A stretch of DNA of 64,000 nt from Meconema thalassinum (GCA_946902985.2 OX336389.2:1007469441-1007533440), one strand, 5' to 3'; counted from the stretch's first letter, positions 46,081-59,246 are shown. Numbers and translations: made by a program. The notes: a model not told the origin generated them from the sequence alone.

Positions 46081-47524
46081 AATATTTTGTAGTTAGACCA
46101 TTATAGTGATATTCAGAGCAAAACCTTTATCCATATTTCGATGTATATTTGTACTTCTTGTATGTAACAATATTTTATTCTACAAGATCATGTGAGTTGA
46201 TCGTTTTTCGTCATTTTCACATTGAAAATCTATGATTCAGTTTCTGAACTGAGATATTTAAATTCTATTTAAGGAATTAGTATTCCAAGTTATTTTTATT
46301 GAAGATCAGTAACTTCAATTTTCAACGTTTTTCAATTTTTTAAAGGATTCAGACATTCTGTCTAGGATGCCAATTAAATTCGTTTAGTAATTTAATTTGG
46401 GCATCTTAATTGTTGAGAAGAAACCACAAGAGAAGAAGAAAACAACATATGATATATTGTTGTAATATCACAACTATTATGAACTTTACGTCGATCTGAC
46501 AAGAAAACATTCGTCATGATTTCGATAGGAAGTCATATACTCATAGACATTCTTTGTATAGAATGGAGACGCATTCCGAAATTGACAATCCTTATTTAGA
46601 TAGAGAAAGCTAAGATCTTTCGTCAATTTAAACATTATTTGAGACATATCTTGATGGAAGATATTTTCATCCGACGTTAGGGTAGTCAAAGCTAGTCTAT
46701 CCGAGTCGAGATTGATTTTTAATCGGACACTTAAATAACATTTGTGGTTATTTATACACAATGTGTAATGTCATGTCATATTGTGGACGTCATATTGCAA
46801 GACGTGTAACTGTGAGACCAGATGAGTTCGGTGGAACATTATTGTATTTTTATTAATTGTTTATGTAACAGTTTAGTCAATATCCGAGTAACATTCTAAA
46901 GTAAAGTCAGGGAGGTATTTCACGTTGTGTCTAAGGTCGTTTTTATAAACCAAGGTAACGTATAATAACAGATGTTACTCTATAAGATGCCAGCGATTAA
47001 TTGTTTGTAACGCTGAGGTAGATGCCAGTAATGAAATGCTAATTTTGTGGAAGAGATGATGATAACAATTATTCTGAATAATAGAATTGTCCAATAAGCA
47101 GTAATGGAGACCTATGTCTTTTGAATTGTTTTAGTAATGTGGCACTCAAATAAAGATCAGATCTAATGGATAGCCTGAGAAAGGAATAATAGGTGGAATC
47201 TTTAGAAAATGACCTATGATCTCATTTCATTTTGACCGGTTCATGACCGGTGTTAGTCAGGTTAATGTAAAGCTAACTTGTTTTAACGATAGTAAAAGTA
47301 AATGTTCTTTATGGTAGTATATTTAAAATAAGTCACTAGTGAACGAACTATATTAATAAATTTATTAACGATAGGGTGTCTGGTAAGTTAATTTTAAGTT
47401 AATGTTAAGCTACCGGTAGACATTAAGATGCCCAAATATATGGATGAAAATGTTGCTCCAGAATGTTGTTATCATGCTCTGTTTTGAATGTATCCCTATA
47501 GCATTTGTGAATTTTATTGTTGTT

Positions 47525-48049
47525 ATGGCAACGATGGCGACCGAGGATGTCAGGAGGATGATGGACGAGATGATGGAGAAAATGAAGGGTAATTTGAAGG
47601 AAAGTTTGGAGGGTGTCCAGACTAAAATGCAGAAAAGTTTGGATGGTGTCCAAGATGAGATTAAGGAGAATTTGAAAGTGAATATGCAGGATATGCAACG
47701 TAGATTTCAGGAGGCGAAGCGAGACCTGGATCAACTCAAGAAGAATCGTAACGAGGATCTTGACACTGTTGTAGTCAAGGTTGTTGGAGTTAAGGAAAGT
47801 TTTAAGGAGGATATACAGGGAGTTCAGACATCTTTAAAGGGTTTGCAAACTAGTGCCTCTGATGTAAATGAAAATGTATCGCGTTTACAGACCAGTTCCA
47901 GAGAAATACAGGATGATGTAAGTAAGGTTAGTACTGAAGTGTTTAATGTCCGTACAGATGTGTCCAATGTCCAAACTTAGGTCGATAGTGTCCAGATTGA
48001 TGTTGCTGATGTCCACACTGATGTATCTAATGTTAAAACTCGAGGCTGA
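47525..48049 (+). pseudogene. Gag N-terminal fragment, unit 1
   Basis: Starts MATMATEDVRRMMDEMMEKM at 47525, followed by a long coiled coil with QTDV-like heptads (VQTSLKGLQTS, VFNVRTDVSNVQT). It is homologous to the minus-strand Gag at 30389. A TAG at 47978-47980 replaces a Lys codon found in units 2 and 3. Reading would then run into SINE sequence and stop at TGA 48047. The capsid and RNA-binding parts are absent. Confidence 0.8.
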
Positions 48050-48611
48050 GTAGACCCCGTTCCAGTCCTCATACCACTTTTCAAATTTCGTGGCAGAGCG
48101 GGAATCGAACTCAGGACCTCTGGGGCGGAAGCTAACCATGCTGGCCGCTACGCTACGGAGGCGACGGTGATTATAATACGACTCGCAATTTGAATCTCGT
48201 TATACGTTAGGTTTGTTTTGTCTTAAAGCGGTGAGCCGGGCGACAAGTCAACACTGCCGTAAGGAGGAATTTACCAAGTTAAGTAATCATTATAATTAGA
48301 TTGGTCTAGTGCATGCTAAGTTTGTTTATTTACTTATTATTATTATTTTATTCTATTTTTTATTTTAGTCGATTTACCCTCTAGGTAGGTGGTTCCCACG
48401 GATTCAGCGAGGGAACTCACCACTAGCGCCTCTACGGGAAGTGTCCTGGAGCTTGGAACATCTGGTCCGTGTTGATACAACTGGGGAGGTGTGATCAGCA
48501 CTTCGCCCAGGCGGCCTCACCTGCAAAGTGAACAGGGGCCTCATGGGGGATGGGAAGGGAAGGTTAGGCAAGGAAGAGGGAAGGAGGCGGCCGTGGCCTT
48601 ACAGGAGGTAC

Positions 48612-51600
48612 TTCCCCCGAAAAAATGAATTATTTGGGATGAAAATGAGAATATTTTTGAAGCCCATGATGAAATTTAACATGGCAATATAAATCCTGGA
48701 ACTTGACACAAACCAGTCATGTTACTGTGTTCAGCAAGGAGGGAGATCCCATCACGTGATATGTTGCGTAATAGAATATTCTAGAAGCTTGAAAATGACC
48801 TAGCAACAGTGGAATTGCTACGGAAGACAATAAAATATTGTTATAAAATATATCGTTGGATATCGGCTCACAGCCAATAAGAAGAGGTTTTATTGAAGAC
48901 GGGATTACCTTCAACTAAATTATATGGGGAATTATTATATTGAGGCCCGAAGAAAGTTATTTTATTCATTGGTAATAATAAGAAAATTAAAAGAAAATAT
49001 TACAGATACTTTGAAAGGCGACGAAAGGATGAATTACGCCGTAATAAGCATTTATCATGTGCGGGCTAAATTTCTGAAGGGAATCAGAAATGGCGGATAA
49101 AATTATCGACTTGGAGGGGAGACGCCAAGCATCAGGGTTCTTATTCCTGCAGAGTTCGAGGCGTGCAGACGTTTATTCCGGGAGAGTGTATTCCCGAAGG
49201 TTTCAGCTGAGGGCGGTGTTTTAATCACTCGTGGAGATAGCGACGAAAGAGGGTCGATAGTGGAGATCGCCCGTGATTTCATTTTATTTGAAGTTGCGAA
49301 GGCTCTTAGGAACGCAATAACTATCTATTAGTTGAAGATAGAATAAGGCTATTTAGTACACATTATAGTCCAGAACGCATTGCAGTATATTACGAAAGTT
49401 CAGCGTCAACGAAGGAAGATTTTCGCAGTATAGCCATTTTAGAAGTGAAGAAGAAAAGTGGCGGACTCAATACCTGTAAAGCATTTTTGTTTCGACAAGA
49501 CTACAGCGAACGCCGATTCACTTTATGAAGTCACGTGAGTTACAGTGATAGACTTTAGCATTGAAACATTATATTGTTGCTACAGAATTATGACTATTTA
49601 TATTCAGCATGTGGAAATATTGTTCATTATTCATAATTTGTTTGAGATGATGAACTAAGGACTTGTATGCGTCAGGGATATATTTGAAACAGAGTAATAG
49701 ATTCAACACGAAGCTTCAATAATGAGATTACTCTTGAATGATTACGAATCAAGTATACATCAAACGTTATGTACACCTACATGTCGTACATTAACATATT
49801 TCATGAACTTGAACATAACACCTTCGAGCAACATAAATATTTCATAGAACATCTGTATGAATTATTCTATCAACGAGTAAGGTCCAATACTTCTATTACG
49901 AATTTATTTGTAACTATGAAGCTGAACCTACACTATTACTCGACAAATATGGATCTCTATCAAGACGGAGAAAGAAGATTATTAAGAAGGAAAGTCAAGA
50001 TGCCAGGGATGGACCAGGCAACAAGGAAGATCTATGAACGGGAGGTCGCAGTTCGATCCCAGACGGAGCTTGATGTTTGCCGGAGAGGAATTGCTTCCTT
50101 TTCCGAGGTCGTTGGTTCGTGGGAGCGGATTGGGTTCCAACTGAGTTTCTTGAAGGAGGAAACATCTAAGTATTTTGTAATACTTATCCAGAACATCGAG
50201 AGTTCTTCAGTCAAGGTAACAGTGTAAAATATTTTGTAGTTAGACCATTATAGTGATATTCAGAGCAAAACCTTTATCCATATTTCGATGTATATTTGTA
50301 CTTCTCGTATGTAACAATATTTTATTCTACAAGATCATGTGAGTTGATCGTTTTTCGTCATTTTCACATTGAAAATCTATGATTCAGTTTCTGAACTGAG
50401 ATATTTAAATTCTATTTAAGGAATTAGTATTCCAAGTTATTTTTATTGAAGATCAGTAACTTCAATTTTCAATGTTTTTCAATTTTTTTAAGGATTCAGA
50501 CATTCTGTCTAGGATGCCAATTAAATTCGTTTAGTAATTTAATTTGGGCATCTTAATTGTTGAGAAGAAACCGCAAGAGAAGAAGAAAACAACATATGAT
50601 ATATTGTTGTAATATCACAACTATTATGAACTTTACGTCGATCTGACAAGAAAACATTCGTCATGATTTCGATAGGAAGTCATATACTCATAGACATTCT
50701 TTGTATAGAATGGAGACGCATTCCGAAATTGACAATCCTTATTTAGATAGAGAAAGCTAAGATCTTTCGTCAATTTAAACATTATTTGAGACATATCTTG
50801 ATGGAAGATATTTTCATCCGACGTTAGGGTAGTCAAAGCTAGTCTATCCGAGTCGAGATTGATTTTTAATCGGACACTTAAATAACATTTGTGGTTATTT
50901 ATACACAATGTGTAATGTCATGTCATTGTGGACGTCATATTGCAAGACGTGTAACTGTGAGACCAGATGAGTTCGGTGGAACATTATTGTATTTTATTAA
51001 TTGTTTATGTAACAGTTTAGTCAATATCCGAGTAACATTTTAAAGTAAAGTCAGGGAGGTATTTCACGTTGTGTCTAAGGTCGTTTTTATAAACCAAGGT
51101 AACGTATAATAACAGATGTTACTGTATAAGATGCCAGCGATTAATTGTGTGTAATGCTGAGGTAGATGCCAGAATTGAAATGCTAATTTTGAGGAAGAGA
51201 TGATGATAACTTATTCTGTAGAATAGAATTGTTCAATAAGCAGTAATGGAGATTGTATTTCCGTATACAAGGCTATACGAGGCTTTTAAAGAAATGTTTG
51301 TATAGTTGCGAAGTGTTTTCCGCATTAATAAAAGTCATTGCAGGGCAAGACTAATGTTGGTAAGAATTTGGCATTATGGCAATGTAACCGAGTTGTTTCG
51401 AACTCTGATATGTGTGGACACGACTTAGATGAGCTGACATGAGAGTTATGAGCGGAAATAATTATGGGAAAAGTGTTGTCAACTGCTGTTATTAATACTA
51501 ATTATTAATCTCTTTATTTAACACGGATCTGAATAAATACGTGTGTTTGATCTTTGATGATCGAATGCATTAGACTGATTATGACTACAAACCCAATTAT

Positions 51601-52800
51601 GACATTGTGCAGTAGTATTTTGTGAGGAGAAGGAGTTCTTTGAAGGAATCTGACATTTAGAATGTGCAGAAGAATTAAACTTGATCAGAGCTAAGGCTCA
51701 TATATAAACATAACGAGTGTATCGTTATGATAGCGGACGTTAATTATAAAGCAAACCGACACTGTAAATAGTTTTTCACAATTATTTAATGAAGAGTATA
51801 ACGTGTTAGGAATACTAATTTGATCGTATGTTTTTGACTTGTACTATATATACGAGTTAATATTTTTGGAATGAATGTTTTATATTGTTAAGTGTGTATG
51901 AGCACAACTTCGTCAGTCATGAATGACAGAAGCGAATGCTAGGATCGTTGTATGAAAGTTTCAAGGCATTTGTTAAAGGAATGACTGAGATATAGCAAGT
52001 TTTGTTCAGAGTGAATGATCAGTTGAAACGTGTATATTTGGAGCGCCCAGTTCATTCGCCTAGCAGTGCGAACTAAAGTGTGTGGAAATAAGCAGAGATA
52101 TTTCCGTTATAAATTCAAGGTCAGTGTTATATGAATGGGGAAGAGTTTTGGAGCCGCAGCCGATATGAATGAAACAGGTTCACGGCTGGCGAGAATCTGT
52201 ATGATTATATAACCGTATCACATGACCAGAGGCACGCTTGTGGCGCGCGCTCAATAACGCTAATTGCTTCTTAAAGAATGCGAGACACGCAAGGAATTGT
52301 AGTTTATTGTTTTAACACTTGTAGAAGGAGGAGACTTTTCAAAATTAGATTTTTGTTATACTGAAGGCATAACGACTTCAGGAGCGTGTATATGGAGAGG
52401 AGTGAGTGTGTGTAATTAATTTATTAATTAATTTTAAGTTAGGGAATTTTTATTGTTGTTAGATTATAGTTTACATAATGTTAATAAATTTATTTAGTTA
52501 ATTTTCTACGACGTCTTTTCGAGTGACTTATTTTAGATATAAAGGAATGATATTGTGGAGGCCCCTTACAGGTGTGAAGCTGATATCCATTTAAATCCCG
52601 AGAGATATTAAGGTAAGTGTTCACCTGAGTTCCCAGTGTATTTGTGTTTATCCATAATATCATAGCAGTCTTCTGCGTATATTCTCGAAAACCTTTTTTG
52701 AGCAGATTTTGAGGGTAAATTTAGCCGGATGCTTTCAAAATTCTGCGATCCTCCCAGTTTTGGATATTCCGACAGGTTCCTTCTCGAATACACTGGCACA
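48612..52800 (+). repeat. Plus-strand giant LTR 2, 4,189 bp
   Basis: Begins TTCCCCCGAAAAAATGAATT after GGAGGTAC and ends CACTGGCACA. LTR1 has the expected TG at its start, so the TT here is a mutation shared with LTR3. It carries the 152-codon sense frame at 49769-50227 and a 91-codon antisense frame at 50633-50908, whose counterparts in the other copies (46486-46761, 56561-56836) are also open. Confidence 0.9.
49769..50227 (+). CDS. LTR-encoded ORF of unknown function, copy 2
   Basis: A 152-codon frame wholly inside LTR2, starting MYTYMSYINIFHELEHNTFE and ending in VKVTV before TAA. The composition is mixed and soluble, with basic stretches (ERRLLRRKVKMPG) and an aromatic cluster; no signal peptide, membrane segment or known domain was seen. 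The minus-strand LTR A retains a related frame: TNLLVTMEL there faces TNLFVTMKL here, and GFGFNKSCLGDDPARYF faces ERIGFQLSFLKEETSKYF. That hints at past coding. It could also be a chance frame, since LTRs rarely encode proteins. Confidence 0.4.
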   Translation: MYTYMSYINIFHELEHNTFEQHKYFIEHLYELFYQRVRSNTSITNLFVTMKLNLHYYSTNMDLYQDGERRLLRRKVKMPGMDQATRKIYEREVAVRSQTELDVCRRGIASFSEVVGSWERIGFQLSFLKEETSKYFVILIQNIESSSVKVTV

Positions 52801-52810
52801 GTAGAAGAAA

Positions 52811-52818
52811 TGGCGCCC
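52811..52818 (+). promoter_or_regulatory. Primer-binding site after LTR2
   Basis: TGGCGCCC lies 11 nt after the LTR end and continues TAACTAAGGGGG. The first eight bases match the start of common retroelement primer-binding sites (tRNA 3' end complement); the rest does not identify the tRNA. A second, related TGGCTGCC occurs at about 52885. Confidence 0.6.
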
Positions 52819-53455
52819 TAACTAAGGGGGATCGAGATCCCTGGATGTCAGAGGTCGTTGGTTCAACCATTTCTAGTGAATGAAATGGCTGCCTATCGCC
52901 TAGGCGTCGAAAAAACGTTGAGGGGTTACGAATAGTTTCGTAAGGCCATTTAGGAAGCATCAAAATGGTAACTCGATTTTATGATTTTATGGGATTAAAT
53001 AACCATACCATTTGTGGTGGATGTGAGTGCGCTAATATAGGTGTTTTGAATTGTTTTAGAAATGTGGCACTCAAATAAAGATCAGATCTAATGGAAAGCC
53101 TGAGAAAGGAATAATAGGTGGAATCTTTAGAAAATGACCTATGATCTAGATCTCATTTCATTTTGACTGGTTCATGACCGGTGTTAGTCATGTTAATGTA
53201 AAGCTAACTTGTTTTAACGATAGTGAAAGTAAATGTTCTTTATGGTAGTATATTTAAAATAAGTCACTAGTGAACGAACTATATTAATAAATTTATTAAC
53301 GATAGGGTGTCTGGTAAGTTAATTTTAAGTTAATGTTAAGCTACCGGTAGACATTAAGATGCCCAAATATATGGATGAAAATGTTGCTCTAGAATGTTGT
53401 TATCTTGCTCTGTTTTGAATGTATCCCTATTGCATTTGTGAATTTTATTGTTGTT
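52819..53455 (+). other. Untranslated leader of the plus-strand element, unit 2
   Basis: Sequence between primer-binding site and gag start. It lines up with the minus-strand leader at 30980-30390 (shared AATGGCTGCC, TAGGCGTCGAAA, GTGGCACTCAAATA-like blocks). No frame is conserved. Confidence 0.6.
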
Positions 53456-53980
53456 ATGGCAACGATGGCGACCGAGGATGTCAGGAGGATGATGGACGAG
53501 ATGATGGAGAAAATGAAGGGTAATTTGAAGGAAAGTTTGGAGGGTGTCCAGACTAAAATGCAGAAAAGTTTGGATGGTGTCCAAGATGAGATTAAGGAGA
53601 ATTTGAAAGTGAATATGCAGGATATGCAACGTAGATTTCAGGAGGCGAAGCGAGACCTGGATCAACTCAAGAAGAATCGTAACGAGGATCTTGACACTGT
53701 TGTAGTCAAGGTTGTTGGAGTTAAGGAAAGTTTTAAGGAGGATATACAGGGAGTTCAGACATCTTTAAAGGGTTTGCAAACTAGTGCCTCTAATGTAAAT
53801 GAAAATGTATCGCGTTTACAGACCAGTTCCAGATAAATACAGGATGATGTAAGTGAGGTTAGTACTGAAGTGTTTAATGTCCGTACAGATGTGTCCAATG
53901 TCCAAACTAAGGTCGATAGTGTCCAGATTGATGTTGCTGATGTCCGCATTGATGTATCAAATGTTAAAACTCGAGGCTGA
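53456..53980 (+). pseudogene. Gag N-terminal fragment, unit 2
   Basis: Same start and length as in unit 1, without indels. Its own lesion is TAA at 53834-53836, where units 1 and 3 do not share that stop. The frame reaches the SINE junction at about 53973 and ends at TGA 53978. It is a coiled-coil region only. Confidence 0.8.
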
Positions 53981-54540
53981 GTAGACCCCGTTCCAGTCCT
54001 CATACCACTTTTCAAATTTCGTGGCAGAGCCGGGAATCGAACTCAGGACCTCTGGGGCGGAAGCTAACCATGCTGGCCGCTACGCTACGGAGGCGACGGT
54101 GATTATAATACGACTCGCAATTTGAATCTCGTTATACGTTAGGTTTGTTTTGTCTTAAAGCGGTGAGCCAGGCGACAAGTCAACACTGCCGTAAGGAGGA
54201 ATTTACCAAGTTAAGTAATCATTATAATTAGATTGATCTAGTGCATGCTAAGTTTGTTTATTTACTTATTATTATTTTATTCTATTTTTAATTTTAGTCG
54301 ATTTACCCTCTAGGTAGTTAGTTCCCACGGACTCAGCGAGGAAACTCACCACTACCGCCTCTACGGGCAGTGTCCTGGAGCTTGGAACATCTGGTCCGTG
54401 TTGATACAACTGGGGAGGTGTGATCAGCACTTCGCCCAGGCTGCCTCACCTGCAAAGTGAACAGGGGCCTCATGGGGGATGGGAAGGGAAGGTTAGGCAA
54501 GGAAGAGGGAAGGAGGCGGCCGTGGCCTTACAGGAGGTAC

Positions 54541-57500
54541 TTCCCCCGAAAAAATGAATTATTTGGGATGAAAATGAGAATATTTTTGAAGCCCATGATG
54601 AAATTTAACATGGCAATATAAATCCTGGAACTTGACACAAACCAGTCATGTTACTGTGTTCAGCAAGGAGGGAGATCCCATCACGTGATATGTTGCGTAA
54701 TAGAATATTCTTGAAGCTTGAAAATGACCTAGCAACAGTGGAATTGCTACGGAAGACAATAAAATATTGTTATAAAATATATCGTTGGATATAAGCTCAC
54801 AGCAATAAGAAGAGGTTTTATTGAAGACGGGATTACCTTCAACTAAATTATATGGGGAATTATTATATTGAGGCCCGAAGAAAGTTATTTTATTCATTGG
54901 TAATAAGAAGAAAATTAAAAGAAAATATTACATATACTTTGAAAGGCGACGAAAGGATGAATTACGCCGTAATAAGCATTTATCATGTGCGGGCTAAATT
55001 TCTGGGGGGAATCAGAAATGGCGGATAAAATTATCGACTTGGAGGGGATACGCCAAGCATCAGGGTTCTTATTCCTGCAGAGTTCGAAGCGTGCAGACGT
55101 TTATTCCGGGAGAGTGTATTCCCGAAGGTTTCAGCTGAGGGCGGTGTTTTAATCACTCGTGGAGATAGCGACGAAAGAGGGTCGATAGTGGAGATCGCCC
55201 GTGATTTCATTTTATTTGAAGTTGCGAAGGGTCTTAGGAACGCAATAACTATCTTTTAGTTGAAGATAGAATAAGGCTATTTAGTACACATTATAGTCCA
55301 GAACGCATTGCAGTATACTACGAAAGTTCAGCGTCAACGAAGGAAGATTTTCGCAGTATAGCCATTTTAGAAGTGAAGAAGAAAAGTGACGGACTCAATA
55401 CCTGTAAAGCATTTTTGTTTCGACAAGACTACAGCGAACGCCGATTCACTTTATGAAGTCACGTGAGTTACAGTGATAGACTTTAGCATTGAAACAGTAT
55501 ATTGTTGCTACAGAATTAAGACTATTTATATTCAGCAAGTGGAAATATTATTCATTATTCATGATATGTTTGAGATGATGAACTAAGGACTTGTATGCGT
55601 CAGGGATATATTTGAAACAGAGTAATAGATTCAACATGAAGCTTCAATAATGAGATTACTCTTGAATGATTACGAATAAAGTATACATGAAACGTTATGT
55701 ACACCTACATCTCGTACATTAACATAATTCATGAACTTGAACATAACAACTTCGAGCAACATAAATATTTCATAGAACATCTGTATGAATTATTCTATCA
55801 ACGAGTGAGGTCCAATACTTCTATTACGAATTTATTTGTAACTATGAAGCTGAACCTACACTATTACTCGACAAATATGGAACTCTATCAAGACGGAGAA
55901 AGAAGATTATTAAGTAGGAAAGTCAAGATGCCAGGGATGGACCAGGCAACAAGGAAGATCTATGAACGGGAGGTCGCAGTTCGATCCCAGATGGAGCTTG
56001 ATGTTTGCCGGAGAGGAATTGCTTCCTTTTCCGAGGTCGTTGGTTCGTGGGAGCGGATTGGGTTCCAACTGAGTTTCTTGAAGGAGGAAACATCTAAGTA
56101 TTTTGTAATACTTATCCAGAACATCGAGAGTTCTTCAGTCAAGGTAGCAGTGTAAAATATTTTGTAGTTAGACCATTATAGTGATATTCAGAGCAAAACC
56201 TTTATCTATATTTCGATGTATATTTGTACTTCTTGTATGTAACAATATTTTATACTACAAGATCATGTGAGTTGATCGTTTTTCGTCATTTTCACATTGA
56301 ATTTCTATGATTCAGTTTCTGAACTGAGATATTTAAATTCTATTTAAGGAATTAGTATTCCAAGTTATTTTTATTGAAGATCAGTAACTTCAATTTTCGA
56401 CGTTTTTCAACTTTTTAAAGGATTCAGACATTCTGTCTAGGATGCCAATTAAATTCGTTTAGTAATTTAATTTGGGCATCTTAATTGTTGAGAAGAAACC
56501 GCAAGAGAAGAAGAAAACAACATATGATATATTGTTGTAATATCACAACTATTATGTTCTTTACGTCGATGTGACAAGAAAACATTCGTCATGATTTCGA
56601 TAGGAAGTCATATACTCATAGACATTCTTTGTATAGAATGGAGACGAATTTCGAAATTGACAATCCTTATTTAGATAGAGAAAGCTAAGATCTTTCGTCA
56701 ATTTAAACATTATTTGAGACATATCTTGATGGAAGATATTTTCATCCGACGTTAGGGTAGTCAAAGCTAGTCTATCCGAGTCGAGATTGATTTTTAATCG
56801 GACACTTAAATAACATTTGTGGTTATTTATACACAATGTGTAATGTCATGTCATATTGTGGACGTCATATTGCAAGACGTGTAACTGTGAGACCAGATGA
56901 GTTCGGTGGAACATTATTGTATTTTTATTAATTGTTTATGTAACAGTTTAGTCAATATCCGAGTACCATTCTAAAGTAAACTCAGGGAGGTCATTCACGT
57001 TGTGTCTAAGGTCGTTTTTATAAACCAAGGTAACGTATAATAACAGATGTTACTCTATAAGATGCCAGCGATTAATTGTTTGTAACGCTGAGGTAGATGC
57101 CAGTAATGAAATGCTAATTTTGTGGAAGAGATGATGATAACAATTATTCTGTATAATAGAATTGTTCAATAAGCAGTAATGGAGATTGTATTTCCGTATA
57201 CAAGGGTATACGAGGCTTTTAAAGAAATGTTTGTATAGTTGCGAAGTGTTTTCCGCATTAATAAAAGTCATTGCAGGGCAAGACTAATTTTGGTAAGAAT
57301 TTGGCATTATGGCAATGTAATCGAGTTGTTTCGAACTCTGATATGTGTGTACACGACTTAGATGTGTTGACAAGAGACTTATGAGCGGAAATAATTATGG
57401 GAAAAGTGTTGTCAACTGCTGTTATTAATACTAATTATTAATCTTTTTATTAAACACGGATCTGAATAAATACGTGTGTTTGATCTTTGATGATCGAATG

Positions 57501-58735
57501 CATTAGACTGATTATGACTACAAACCCAATTATGACATTGTGCAGTAGTATTTTGTGAGGAGAAGGAGTTCTTTGAAGGAATCTGACATTTAGAATGTGC
57601 AGAAGAATTAAACTTGATCAGAGCTAAGGCTCATATATAAACATAACGAGTGTATCGTTATGATAGCGGACGTTAATTATAAAGCAAACCGACACTGTAA
57701 ATAGTTTTTCACAATTATTTAATGAAGAATATAACGTGTTAGGAATACTAATTTGATCGTATGTTTTTGACTTGTACTATATATACGAGTTAATATTTTT
57801 GGAATGAATGTTTTATATGGTTAAGTGTGTATTAGCACAATTTCGTCAGCCATGAATGACAAAAGGGAATGTTAGGATCGTTGTATGAAAGTTTCAAGGC
57901 ATTTGTTAAAGGAATGACTGAGATATAGCAAGTTTTGTTCAGAGTGAATGATCAGTTGAAACGTGTATATTTGGAGCGCCCAGTTCATTCGCCTAGCAGT
58001 GCGAACTAAAGTGTGTGGAAATAAGCAGAGATATTTCCGTTATAAATTCAAGGTCAGTGTTATATGAATGGGGAAGAGTTTTGGAGCCGCAGCCGATATG
58101 AATGAAACAGGTTCACGGCTGGCGAGAATCTGTATGATTATATAACCGTATCACATGACCAGAGGCACGCTTGTGGCGCGCGCTCAATAACGCTAATTGC
58201 TTCTTAAAGAATGCGAGACATGCAAGGAATTGTAGTTTATTGTTTTAACACTTGTAGAAGGAGGAGACTTTTCAAAATTAGATTTTTGTTATACTGAAGG
58301 CATAACGACTTCAGGAGCGTGTATATGGAGAGGAGTGAGTGTGTGTAATTAATTTTTTAATTAATTTTAAGTTAGGGAATTTTTATTGTTGTTAGATTAT
58401 AGTTTACATAATGTTAATAAATTTTACTTAGTTAATTTTCTACGACTTCTTTTCGAGTGACTTATTTTAGATATAAAGGAATGATATTGTGGAGGCCCCT
58501 TACAGGTGTGAAGCTGATATCCATTTAAACCCCGAGATATATTAAGGTAAGTGTTCACCTGAGTTCCCAGTGTATTTGTGTTTATCCATAATATCATTGC
58601 AGTCTTCTGCGTATATTCTCGAAAACCTTGTTTGAGCAGATTTTGAGGGTAAATTTAGCCGGATGCTTTCAAACTTCTGCGATCCAGCCCAGCTTTGGAT
58701 ATTCCGACAGGTTCCTTCTCGAATATACGGGCACA
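54541..58735 (+). repeat. Plus-strand giant LTR 3, 4,195 bp
   Basis: Begins TTCCCCCGAAAAAATG and ends ATACGGGCACA, which keeps the inverted-end symmetry CCCCG/CGGG better than LTR2. It contains the 152-codon frame at 55697-56155 and the antisense 91-codon frame at 56561-56836. Confidence 0.9.
55697..56155 (+). CDS. LTR-encoded ORF of unknown function, copy 3
   Basis: The 152-codon counterpart of 49769-50227, starting MYTYISYINIIHELEHNNFE. It differs by a handful of residues and stays open. The caveat is the same: no domain, and openness alone is weak evidence because the copies are recent duplicates. Confidence 0.4.
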   Translation: MYTYISYINIIHELEHNNFEQHKYFIEHLYELFYQRVRSNTSITNLFVTMKLNLHYYSTNMELYQDGERRLLSRKVKMPGMDQATRKIYEREVAVRSQMELDVCRRGIASFSEVVGSWERIGFQLSFLKEETSKYFVILIQNIESSSVKVAV

Positions 58736-58745
58736 GTAGAAGAAA

Positions 58746-58753
58746 TGGCGCCC
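58746..58753 (+). promoter_or_regulatory. Primer-binding site after LTR3
   Basis: TGGCGCCC at the same offset from the LTR end as in unit 2, followed by TAACTAAGGGGG. Confidence 0.6.
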
Positions 58754-59246
58754 TAACTAAGGGGGATCGAGATCCCTGGATGTCAGGGGTCGTTGGTTCA
58801 ACCATTTCTAGTGAAAAAATGGCTGCCTAACGTCTAGGCGTCGAAAAAACGTTGAGGGTTTACGAATAGTTTCGTAAGGCCATTTAGGAAGCATCAAAAT
58901 GGTAACTCGATTTTATGATTTTATGGGATTAAATAACCATACCATTTGTGGTGGATGTGAGTGCGCTAATATAGGTCTTTTGAATTGTTTTAGTAATGTG
59001 GCACTCAAATAAAGATCAGATCTAATGGATAGCCTGAGAAAGGAATAATAGGTGGAATCTTTAGAAAATGACCTATGATCTAGATCTCATTTCATTTTGA
59101 CCGGTTCATGACCGGTGTTAGTCAGGTTAATGTAAAGCTAACTTGTTTTAACGATAGTAAAAGTAAATGTTCTTTATGGTAGTATATTTAAAATAAGTCA
59201 CTAGTGAACGAACTATATTAATAAATTTATTAACGATAGGGTGTCT

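Larger units (their letters stand above)
35907..47109 (+). repeat. Plus-strand giant LTR 1 (interrupted, 3' end lost)
   Basis: Begins TGCCCCCGAAAAAATGAATT at 35907. It is split at 36676 by the long-TIR element, resumes at 45233 and continues to about 47109. There it joins internal sequence TTTTGAATTGTTTTAG, so the last 1.55 kb of the LTR, the primer-binding site and part of the leader are deleted. The first 100 bp align with the start of LTR A/B read on its coding strand (shared GATGAAAATGA, GCCCATGAT, AAATTTAACAT), which shows the two LTR families are related. Confidence 0.8.
35332..48041 (+). repeat. Tandem unit 1 (about 5.9 kb, interrupted)
   Basis: Starts at GAGGCTGAGTAGACCCCG inside the SINE front half. 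It continues with a 200-bp spacer (from GGTGATTATAATACGACTCG), a SINE 3' part (35653-35906), an LTR, an internal leader and the gag N-terminus, which ends ...GTTAAAACT joined to the next GAGGCTGAG. It holds an 8,556-bp insertion (36677-45232) and lacks about 1.8 kb at about 47109. Corrected for both, its length agrees with units 2 and 3 (about 5.93 kb). Confidence 0.85.
48042..53972 (+). repeat. Tandem unit 2 (5,931 bp)
   Basis: The complete unit: SINE front piece (48042-48165), spacer, SINE 3' part (48367-48611), LTR2, primer-binding site, leader and gag fragment. It lacks both insertions seen in units 1 and 3 and so shows the empty sites of each. Overall identity with unit 3 appears very high, with scattered substitutions. 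Confidence 0.9.

Noticed and set aside
46486..56836. Antisense 91-codon frame in the three plus-strand LTRs as a gene
   Set aside because: It is open in all three, but these are recent duplicates, so conservation is uninformative. No domain was seen.
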